From Prinsepia uniflora (lineage: Eukaryota > Streptophyta > Magnoliopsida > Rosales > Rosaceae): a DNA stretch of 64,000 nucleotides. Position numbers and translations under genes: made by a program. Below are positions 49,801 to 60,653 of this stretch, piece by piece; position 1 is the first letter of the stretch, and each line of letters starts with the position of its first letter. Under the pieces are notes generated by a model. That model did no database searches. It was not told where the DNA came from and saw only the letters and a list, made by a program, of their open reading frames with translations. Location of the stretch: contig CM064871.1 of NCBI GenBank assembly GCA_032719365.1, forward strand, positions 73,016,383-73,080,382. Reading direction: 5' to 3'.

Positions 49801-51167
49801 CCTGGGATTAACATGGGACACGCCTGATCCCGTCTGACACGAAGTGTCAAACTAGGAAAATTTCCGTCCCTAGCCCTCATCGGGCTTCCAGAGCACGCCA
49901 AGATCGTAGGAGGAGGAGTGTGATGTCTTGTCTCTACTACAGCCCGCATCTGCTATCAACCTGAAGGGCATTAAAATAGGAAAACTGTGAGTGGACAAAA
50001 AAAATCATTTCATTAAAAACATTTTCACATAAAGACATTTATGCCCTTCAATAAAAGCATATGCATGCATTCAAAAACCGTTCATCAAAATGTTCATAAA
50101 ACCATTTCATTTATCAAACATATTCTCAAAATCATTCAAGGGTTCATGCCCGGTTCCCATAAACCGTCATGACCCAAAAAATTCATTTATGGGTCCCCGG
50201 CCCGAAATCACAAAAGAACCGTAAAACAAAACATGGGATGTAACGACCCGTCCCGAATATCGGGATGTAATAATATTTAATTGTGATTTACTAATCTGGG
50301 ATTAGTTGAGCGATTTCGGACGAATGGTGCAAAATGACCGTTTTAACCCTGGGCATGGGCAAAACGTTGACTTTTAATTCGGATGGTCAAATGGACTTTG
50401 ACCGATGACCGTGACGTAGTATTGAGATGTGTGATCACTGCTGGGCTTGTGGAACCCTAGTATTGAGATGTGTGATCACTGCTGGGCTGGTATTCAATGC
50501 GTTCCAGTTACACCACTTGACTGAGGGAATTGACGGTATACGTACACTCAGGATGAGTGAATTGGTGGTCTGAGTAACCACGAGTAGCCTTGTGTGGTTT
50601 TATCACACCGTGATTTTCCAGCGTCTTGGTTCGCTGAGGGAGTCGGCGGTTATGAACATTGAGATTAATTTGTGTCATAGGATTGGGCTTGCCCTGCGAA
50701 TTGAGATCATGTGGTTGATCTTACGCTACACCGAGGGTGATGTAGTACGTGGTGTGGTCACTGACTGGCTGATGGTTGGGGCTTTATCAGGGTGGTAAAG
50801 CTTAGTGGTGACAGTTTGACTGATGGTGTCAGCATGGACTGACAAATGAGATTTGGTGACTCCCAATGGGAGCAAATGTAAGGATATATTGATAATGGAA
50901 AGGAACCATCTAGCTGAAGGAGTCAGCTAAATGGTTAGGCGATTTTATCGCGGATCAGGTGATCATTTCCACTCGCGGTGGTCGAGTGTTGTTGCTATTA
51001 TGACGTATAACTATGATGGGATGTCTGGGTACAAACGAGGCTGGTGTTGTCCCAGTATGTGGGTGTACAAGTGTACACAGATGTGTGATCGAATTGTTTT
51101 CCACGAGGTGTTTGTGGAATAAGGTTGTTGGTAATTTCGAGGACGAAATTCTTTAAGGAGGGAAGGT

Positions 51168-54049
51168 TGTAACGACCCGTCCCGAATATCGGGATGTAAT
51201 AATATTTAATTGTGATTTACTAATCTAGGATTAGTTGAGCGATTTCGGACGAATGGTGCAAAATGACCGTTTTAACCCTGGGCGTGGGCAAAACGTTGAC
51301 TTTTAATTCGGATGGTCAAATGGACTTTGACCGATGACCGTGACGTAGTTCGGGACGTCACGAGTTCATAGACAGGTGGCACGTTCGATTCCGACGTTCG
51401 TGGTGAAAGTTATGATGTACGGAAGGGTAAGGGCATTTTCGTAATTTGAACGTAATAAGGGGAAATGTTGACTTTTTGATCGGGAGGTCCGATGGCCGAG
51501 GACCGAGGACCGTTAGGAAGATCTCGATGCCCTGAGTTCGTAGACAGGCGGCACGCATCAATCGGAGTCCGTATGACCGAGTTACGGGTCAGGATGCGTG
51601 AGGGGCATTTTGGTAATTTTCTGCACAAGGGCAGAATTGTAATTTCACACGGGGGGTACTGTTCCATTGAACAGCCGTGAAGGTGGATGCTTTGTGCGAT
51701 CGATCCCGTGATTGTTTATCAATTTAATTGAGTTAATTGGGTCAGTTTGAGGTGGAATCGCACATATGTTGGTGCTGGCAATCAATCAAATGAACATGGG
51801 CACTGTTTTATCATGTTTTCGGGTCAGTGCAGGGATTTTACACAGTGGACTGAGGGGCACTTTAGGATGCTTTTAATGGTTCTTTTAGATCGATAAAATG
51901 GAGAGTGAGTCGAGAGGATGACTCTGAGATTGAGAATGAGAGGATTGGAGTGAGAATGGTGGAGGAATGCTCAAAAACCCGAAACTGGGTTCTGGGAAAA
52001 TCAAATTCAAACTTCCAGTTTTAGGCCAGCCCAAGCTTAATTGATGATGGATTGAGCTTTCTGGAACTTCAACGTGTCGAACCAGATCAAATGGAGCAAG
52101 CTTTGGGGCTCCTAGGGCCGTGAACGGACGAGGTGGACGGCCGGAAAACTCGAGCTTGAGTTGTGGTGATTGAGGTAATGTCGTGTTCAATTAATCATGC
52201 TAATTGGTTCGTGTTAGTCCTTATATGCTTCATATGAAGTTAATTTGACAATGGTTGAGGATTGATGGAGTTTTGGTGGTTGACCCGTTTTGGGTGATCA
52301 CGGGTTGTTGACACGATTAATCGATGGTTGATGTTGATCATTGACACAGAACTGAAATTGGTTGGTTGATGATTGTTTTAGGATCAAGAACGGATTGAAT
52401 TGATGTCGAATTGGGTGAGATTGAACCGGATCCTATCGCGGGTAATCAGACCCGTTTACCAGACAAACGGGTGAAGATGGTGACTGTAGCAGTCACTGTA
52501 GCAGGCGCGTGGCTTTCACGCGCAGCCACTCACGGCGGCGCGTGACGGCGCATGGGCACGAATCTCGAGGTGAGGTCAACATGACTTTTATCCTATACAA
52601 TGTAAAGAACATTTTGGGATTAGTTTCGTGTCGATCGGACACCGTCTCGATATTGTTCGGGATGTCCGAAGGTTTTAAATCCAGTTTAAAAATACGTAAA
52701 AATTCGGGAAAATTACGAGACTTGAATAGGATGTTAATGTAGAGGTTAGTGACCCTCTAATGTGATTTGAACAGGATTGGGAGTCCCGGTGATAGTGATG
52801 TGGCCCGGGAAGGCCTATGGCACGCGTATCGAGGTGCTCGGTTAAACGGTCTGTGAGTGGACATTGGTTTTATAAATTCGATGCATGCATAACTGTTTCA
52901 TGATTGTTATAATTGTGATTATATGATTTATTTTGGATATCAGTGAATTTATATATTTTCACGCATTTCGAGGCGATTTACGTGTTTGCACGTGAATCGA
53001 GGTTTTCTGGATTTGCACTGATTTCCATAAATGTGGTTGGATATGATTTCATGAAACAGTTACGGACTTGTTTAAATGATTCGGGCCAGGGGCCCAGTTA
53101 AATTGTTAATCGGGCCAAGGGCCCGGTTGACTTATGAATCGGGCCAGGGGCCCAGTTAACTTATGAATCGGGCCAGGAGCCCAGTTGACTTGTATATGTG
53201 ATTTCGGGTCGGGGACCCTAAAATGGAATTGAATAAACTATTTCGGAATTGATTCAACTATTTGGACTTATGACGGTTTTATGGAAATTCGGGGCAGGGC
53301 CCATGTGATATTTTGGAAATGAATAATTGAATGTGTTCCATAAAACCATCTCGATATGAGGATATTTATATCCTGGTCTCCTTCAAGTGTCGGGGACACT
53401 GGAGAAGTCACGGTGCATTGCTTGCGAGGGCTCATTATACGGAGCTACCGGACCGTATAGTGATCCAGGAGCAGGATTGCTAGACGTCATGGACGTCAGA
53501 CATCGGGGATGTCAGAGATATGGACCCGGTGAGACCCCGGGCAGCACGCATTGCTTAATACCGTGAGATATGACGTCTGGAACGTCAAGCGTCTAGGACG
53601 CCAGGCATCGGGGATGCCGGAGATGGAAAAATAATAAATGAATATTACTGGAATGATGAAATAACTCTTGGATTGACTTTTGGAATTTGAAACTATGCTT
53701 TGGTTTCCGGGCTAAGGCCCTAATGGTCATTTCTAAATAAATATGGGATTATTGGTTTTTGGTGCATGCATATGATTTTACTGAGGGGCATAAATGTCTT
53801 ATAAATGTTTTTAACAGGATTTTTTATTTTCGTCCACTCACAGCTTTTGTTTTTAATGCCCTTCAGGTTGATTCCGGATACGACTGCAGCAGAGACTTGA
53901 GCATCGCACACCTCTTCCATCGATCCTTACGCACTCTGGAAGCCCGTTTGGGCAATGGCAATCGGTTATCCCTTGTCTGACGCCTCTTGTCAGACGGGAG
54001 CACGTCACATTCCATGGTAATCCCGGGGGGATTGGGATGGGTCGTGTCA
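51168..54049 (+). repeat. Middle LTR of the three-LTR element
   Basis: It starts TGTAACGACCCGTCCCG and ends GGGATGGGTCGTGTCA. Landmarks: GCGCGTG motifs 52505-52555, mini-exon-like block 52775-52852, inverted repeat CTGTGAGTGGAC (52851) and GTCCACTCACAG (53832), hairpin arrays 53083-53218 and 53499-53618, acceptor-like CCCTTCAG at 53859-53866. Confidence 0.95.
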
Positions 54050-54051
54050 AG

Positions 54052-54063
54052 TGGTACCAGAGC
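54052..54063 (+). other. Primer-binding site
   Basis: TGGTACCAGAGC lies two bases after the LTR end and matches TGGTATCAGAGC (complement of initiator Met-tRNA 3' end) at all but two central positions. Confidence 0.85.
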
Positions 54064-57000
54064 AGGTTTTGCTCTTTTGTGCGCGAAGGACGAGGGTGTG
54101 ATGTCTCTTTGGGCTGCAGTTCCGTTGTCAACCTGATAGATAGTTTTGGTAGATTGGGTGTGTTTGGCCCGATACACCGTGCCTTGATGCGATTCAACCC
54201 AAGTGGGGTTGTATACGATTAACTGGTAAGGTGGGACCGTCGGTTCGGTCATGTGATGATGGATTGTTGTGCCACTCGGCACAGCTGGGTTCAGGGAACC
54301 CCATTGGAATAATGTTATGGAAATACGAAACTCAGTTGAGTATTGGTCTATGTTTTGGACCCTGGTAGTGTTGGCTAATGTACGGGGTGTTGGTGCATCG
54401 GAGTTAGCCGATGACCTTCGTGGTGGAATCCACGATGGAACCCACGTTGAGTTGACGATGGGATTGGATTTGACGTCTATGCGATGTCAGGACCGCGGGG
54501 TCGGTCAGGTTGTGGATTTTACTGCAAAAGGCAGTTGGGTTCGGTGGAACCCTAGGGTGTGATTTTGGAACCCTGATTCATAATCGATGGACTGGAAAAG
54601 TGAACCTTAAATGAGAACTTGTGCTGCGACGTGCGGTTGAGGTCTTGGATGACCATGTGGATGACTCTAGTGAGTCTTATGGGTTTCGATCTACGGATAC
54701 GGGTATGAAATATGGAACCCCGTGTTGGATCGAATATTGGTGCGATGTGTGGATACGGATCTTGACAACGATGACTGTTGGTCGACAGTTGTGTCGAGAT
54801 GACTGGCTACCGAGGGTATTTTGTGTGGCTTTCACACTTGAGGATCAGGGGATGTTCAGGGAACGTCCATTATCCTGATATGCTAGTAGTCAAATTGGAG
54901 GTACCCATAGTCGTGGGGTACGAGTGGTGTTACGGGATCGTCGTTCGGAATGAACGGAGATCCAGGGTAACAACTTTGCACACAGTGTGCTAGCATGGAT
55001 GTTCGTGTGCTAGTGTGGATGTTCGTGTGCTATGTATGGATGTTGGTATGTTGGTACTTTTATGCCAATACTAGTATGGATGCCTGTGTGCGGATACTAG
55101 TGTTGATGATAGTGCGTGGTGCTGGTACTAGCACTGGTGCTGGTACCGGTGTCGGTGATTGTGATGACGATGAGCCACCAGTTGGGGTGTGACTCTGTCA
55201 TGATGGACATATGATCGGTATCTGCGACTCAGTGGTGGTTGAGTCTCGGACTGGATGGGATCCAGTGGAGGTTGTGTCGTGTTGGGATAAGTCCCAACAG
55301 ATTTTCGATAACAAATGATGAATGGATAAAAAGGTATGGTTGAGACTTGAGGAATCTAGGGACGATGTTCCCTATGTCATGAGAATTGGTGGATTTGGGG
55401 AGTTGTGGTCAACTTCGAGATTGGTAAGTTTGTGCACTGCTTATATCCCCTGAGAGTACAAGAAAATTATGGAAAAAAAAAATTGGAAAAGTCGGGGAAA
55501 CCATTCGTGGTATTGAGGTGTGATTTTGTGATTGCGAATCACTTGGAACCTGAGGATTGAACCTGTTAAGGTTGAGATGTGAGACGAAGGCAGTATGGTA
55601 TGCACATCCAGGCAGAGTTGAGGAAATTTCCGTTCGGAATCGGGGTGTGTGCGTACGTGAGTATTGGCGGACGTGGGGTCCGAGTAATGAATTGATTTTG
55701 GACACGTGGTGGTCCAAGTGAGGTATGGACATGGGCAGTCCAGTGGTTGGACTTAACATCTCATTGGGAGCATGTCTGTTTCCAACATGGTTGGAACTCC
55801 CGATCCGGGGAGAGTTGTGATTGGAGGAACGAGAGGAGTGCTCGTTTCCGCATCGGTGATTGGTATTCCGAAGTCATTGGGGTTGACTTCATATTTTCCT
55901 GCCGTGGCAGATGATGATTGTTGCTATCAGTACGTTGAGCGTGTATTGGTAGGTGGACCCATGTTTGGCCTTGGGTCATTGGACACAAGAAGTTGTGTGT
56001 GATCTTGGATTTGGTGGTGAAATGCGAGGTCATCTTTCCACCAAGGGAAATTTGGCGAATGATTCAATGAGGGTGTAAGACCCTACGATCAGCTTTCAGA
56101 TGGTTTGTTAGCTATGTGAGCATGTGTGGATCCTAGGTGGATCTGATTTGTGATGTTGTCGACTTTGGTCGATGTGACGATCTAGGATCGTGATGTTACT
56201 TGTCGGGTGACGTAGCGATGGATATGGATCGTGATCTTGATGATCCAGATGGGTGGAGAGTTTATCACTCTTACCTTGATATGTGAGTCGTAAATGACGG
56301 GACTGAGCTTCTTTTCGGAGTGAGTCCATATGGTTTGTTACTCGGGTAAGAAGGTTTCCGATGTGGTCGGATTTTGTCAACCTTTGACGTGTGGATATTG
56401 GGATTGGCTTCCCTATGAAGTCAATCGAATGTTTTGGGCAGGCAACCGATAGGTTCGGTTATGTTACGTCTTGGTGGACGTAAATGAGATTTTGGGTTTT
56501 GGAATCGAATTTTTGGGTGACGATTCAGGATTCGATTGCGAAGCTCGAAAATGGATTACTGGATTTGGGTGCGGAATGATTATTCCAATGCTAGCTTACG
56601 GAATAATGATTTCGGATTCGGATTTGGGCATGGATTGATAATATGATGTTGGGTTCGGATTCGGGATTTCTTACGAAATTGCGGATTCGGATTCGGAATT
56701 GGAACTAGATGACGGGTGGAGTTCGTTTTGTCTCATGTTGGTTTGGGGCAAAGGTACTTCATTATTGGAACGTGTTTGGCTATGACCTGGGTGGTTATAG
56801 GTAGATTGATGGATTGGGGTGCGTACAGGGTACGTTGTACGAGGATTGATACTGGTTAGGCTGAGTGGTGCCTAATGGCGGTACATGGGACGTACCAGTG
56901 GTGTGTAACTAATGTGTTGGTAATCGGCTTGGTTCTGATAGCATTTGTTTGGCTGTATTGTGGACTGGACATTGGATACTGTGCGCTGGGCAGATTGATC

Positions 57001-57756
57001 TTGTCGGGTTCAGTGATTTTATGAGCAGGTGCTCTTAGCCATGGTTGGCTTGTGGAACCCTAGTATTGAGATGTGTGATCACTGCTGGGCTGGTATTCAA
57101 TGCGTTCCAGTTACACCACTTGACTGAGGGAATTGACGGTATACGTACACTCAGGATGAGTGAATTGGTGGTCTGAGTAACCACGAGTAGCCTTGTGTGG
57201 TTTTATCACACCGTGATTTTCCAGCGTCTTGGTTCGCTGAGGGAGTCGGCGGTTATGAACATTGAGATTAATTTGTGTCATAGGATTGGGCTTGCCCTGC
57301 GAATTGAGATCATGTGGTTGATCTTACGCTACACCGAGGGTGATGTAGTACGTGGTGTGGTTACTGACTGGCTGATGGTTGGGGCTTTATCAGGGTGGTA
57401 AAGCTTAGTGGTGACAGTTTGACTGATGGTGTCAGCATGGACTGACAAATGAGATTTGGTGACTCCCAATGGGAGCAAATGTAAGGATATATTGATAATG
57501 GAAAGGAACCATCTAGCTGAAGGAGTCAGCTAAATGGTTAGGCGATTTTATCGCGGATCAGGTGATCATTTCCACTCGCGGTGGTCGAGTGTTGTTGCTA
57601 TTATGACGTATAACTATGATGGGATGTCTGGGTACAAACGAGGCTGGTGTTGTCCCAGTATGTGGGTGTACAAGTGTACACAGATGTGTGATCGAATTGT
57701 TTTCCACGAGGTGTTTGTGGAATAAGGTTGTTGGTAATTTCGAGGACGAAATTCTT
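54064..57756 (+). other. Non-coding internal region of the three-LTR element
   Basis: No reading frame over about 100 codons and none with gag, protease, reverse transcriptase or integrase motifs. There is a degenerate GT-rich repeat around 54990-55150 (GGATGTTCGTGTGCTA) and, at about 56480-56710, a 'GGATTCGGATTCGG' stretch similar to part of the LTR at 41741-44808. Confidence 0.7.
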
Positions 57757-57770
57757 TAAGGAGGGAAGGT
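57757..57770 (+). other. Polypurine tract
   Basis: AAGGAGGGAAGG ends one base before the LTR start at 57771; an identical tract precedes the LTR at 51168. Confidence 0.85.
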
Positions 57771-60653
57771 TGTAACGACCCGTCCCGAATATCGGGATGT
57801 AATAATATTTAATTGTGATTTACTAATCTAGGATTAGTTGAGCGATTTCGGACGAATGGTGCAAAATGACCGTTTTAACCCTGGGCGTGGGCAAAACGTT
57901 GACTTTTAATTCGGATGGTCAAATGGACTTTGACCGATGACCGTGACGTAGTTCGGGACGTCACGAGTTCATAGACAGGTGGCACGTTCGATTCCGACGT
58001 TCGTGGTGAAAGTTATGATGTACGGAAGGGTAAGGGCATTTTCGTAATTTGAACGTAATAAGGGGAAATGTTGACTTTTTGATCGGGAGGTCCGATGGCC
58101 GAGGACCGAGGACCGTTAGGAAGATCTCGATGCCCTGAGTTCGTAGACAGGCGGCACGCATCAATCGGAGTCCGTATGACCGAGTTACGGGTCAGGATGC
58201 GTGAGGGGCATTTTGGTAATTTTCTGCACAAGGGCAGAATTGTAATTTCACACGGGGGGTACTGTTCCATTGAACAGCCGTGAAGGTGGATGCTTTGTGC
58301 GATCGATCCCGTGATTGTTTATCAATTTAATTGAGTTAATTGGGTCAGTTTGAGGTGGAATCGCACATATGTTGGTGCTGGCAATCAATCAAATGAACAT
58401 GGGCACTGTTTTATCATGTTTTCGGGTCAGTGCAGGGATTTTACACAGTGGACTGAGGGGCACTTTAGGATGCTTTTAATGGTTCTTTTAGATCGATAAA
58501 ATGGAGAGTGAGTCGAGAGGATGACTCTGAGATTGAGAATGAGAGGATTGGAGTGAGAATGGTGGAGGAATGCTCAAAAACCCGAAACTGGGTTCTGGGA
58601 AAATCAAATTCAAACTTCCAGTTTTAGGCCAGCCCAAGCTTAATTGATGATGGATTGAGCTTTCTGGAACTTCAACGTGTCGAACCAGATCAAATGGAGC
58701 AAGCTTTGGGGCTCCTAGGGCCGTGAACGGACGAGGTGGACGGCCGGAAAACTCGAGCTTGAGTTGTGGTGATTGAGGTAATGTCGTGTTCAATTAATCA
58801 TGCTAATTGGTTCGTGTTAGTCCTTATATGCTTCATATGAAGTTAATTTGACAATGGTTGAGGATTGATGGAGTTTTGGTGGTTGACCCGTTTTGGGTGA
58901 TCACGGGTTGTTGACACGATTAATCGATGGTTGATGTTGATCATTGACACAGAACTGAAATTGGTTGGTTGATGATTGTTTTAGGATCAAGAACGGATTG
59001 AATTGATGTCGAATTGGGTGAGATTGAACCGGATCCTATCGCGGGTAATCAGACCCGTTTACCAGACAAACGGGTGAAGATGGTGACTGTAGCAGTCACT
59101 GTAGCAGGCGCGTGGCTTTCACGCGCAGCCACTCACGGCGGCGCGTGACGGCGCATGGGCACGAATATCGAGGTGAGGTCAACATGACTTTTATCCTATA
59201 CAATGTAAAGAACATTTTGGGATTGGTTTCGTGTCGATCGGACACCGTCTCGATATTGTTCGGGATGTCCGAAGGTTTTAAATCCAGTTTAAAAATACGT
59301 AAAAATTCGGGAAAATTACGAGACTTGAATAGGATGTTAATGTAGAGGTTAGTGACCCTCTAATGTGATTTGAACAGGATTGGGAGTCCCGGTGATAGTG
59401 ATGTGGCCCGGGAAGGCCTATGGCACGCGTATCGAGGTGCTCGGTTAAACGGTCTGTGAGTGGACATTGGTTTTATAAATTCGATGCATGCATAACTGTT
59501 TCATGATTGTTATAATTGTGATTATATGATTTATTTTGGATATCAGTGAATTTATATACTTTCACGCATTTCGAGGCGATTTACGTGTTTGCACGTGAAT
59601 CGAGGTTTTCTGGATTTGCACTGATTTCCATAAATGTGGTTGGATATGATTTCATGAAACGGTTACGGACTTGTTTAAATGATTCGGGCCAGGGGCCCAG
59701 TTAAATTGTTAATCGGGGCAAGGGCCCAGTTGACTTATGAAATCGGGCCAGGGGCCCAGTTAACTTATGAATCGGGCCAGGAGCCCAGTTGACTTGTATA
59801 TGTGATTTCGGGTCGGGGACCCTAAAATGGAATTGAATAAACTATTTCGGAATTGATTCAACTATTTGGGCTTATGACGGTTTTATGGAAATTCGGGGCA
59901 GGGCCCATGTGATATTTTGGAAATGAATAATTGAATGTGTTCCATAAAACCATCTCGATATGAGGATATTTATATCCTGGTCTCCTTCAAGTGTCGGGGA
60001 CACTGGAGAAGTCACGGTGCATTGCCTGCGAGGGCTCATTATACGGAGCTACCGGACCGTATAGTGATCCAGGAGCAGGATTGCTAGACGTCATGGACGT
60101 CAGACATCGGGGATGTCAGAGATATGGACCCGGTGAGACCCCGGGCAGCACGCATTGCTTAATACCGTGAGATATGACGTCTGGAACGTCAAGCGTCTAG
60201 GACGCCAGGCATCGGGGATGTTGGAGATGGAAAAATAATAAATGAATATTACTGGAATGATGAAATAACTCTTGGATTGACTTTTGGAATTTGAAACTAT
60301 GCTTTGGTTTCCGGGCTAAGGCCCTAATGGTCATTTCTAAATAAATATGGGATTATTATTTTTTGGTGCATGCATATGATTTTACTGAGGGGCATAAATG
60401 TCTTATAAATGTTTTTAACAGGATTTTTTATTTTCGTCCACTCAAAGCTTTTGTTTTTAATGCCCTTCAGGTTGATTCCGGATACGACTGCAGCAGAGAC
60501 TTGAGCATCGCACACCTCTTCCATCGATCCTTACGCACTCTGGAAGCCCGTTTGGGCAATGGCAATCGGTTATCCCTTGTCTGACGCCTCTTGTCAGACG
60601 GGAGCACGTCACATTCCATGGTAATCCCGGGGGGATTGGGATGGGTCGTGTCA
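57771..60653 (+). repeat. 3' LTR of the three-LTR element
   Basis: Nearly identical to 51168-54049. Small differences include GGCCAAGG to GGGCAAGG near 59714 and GATGCCGG to GATGTTGG near 60217. Confidence 0.95.

Larger units (their letters stand above)
50239..60653 (+). mobile_element. Three-LTR retrotransposon (LTR-int-LTR-int-LTR), non-coding, TSD TGGGA
   Basis: The order is a 5' LTR fragment (50239-50420), part of an internal region (50421-51167), a full LTR (51168-54049), primer-binding site TGGTACCAGAGC (54052-54063), a full internal region (54050-57770), a polypurine tract and a full LTR (57771-60653). TGGGA flanks the whole at 50234-50238 and 60654-60658. The two full LTRs differ at only about a dozen sites by eye over 2.88 kb, so insertion is recent. 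The 3.7-kb internal region has no gag or pol; TTTCGAGGACGAAAT before the purine tract resembles the end of many plant Ty3/gypsy elements. It fits a large retrotransposon derivative moved in trans. Confidence 0.92.

Noticed and set aside
50592..50798. 68-codon frame repeated identically at 57195-57401
   Set aside because: Identity reflects recent duplication of the retrotransposon internal region, not selection; no retroviral domain is seen.
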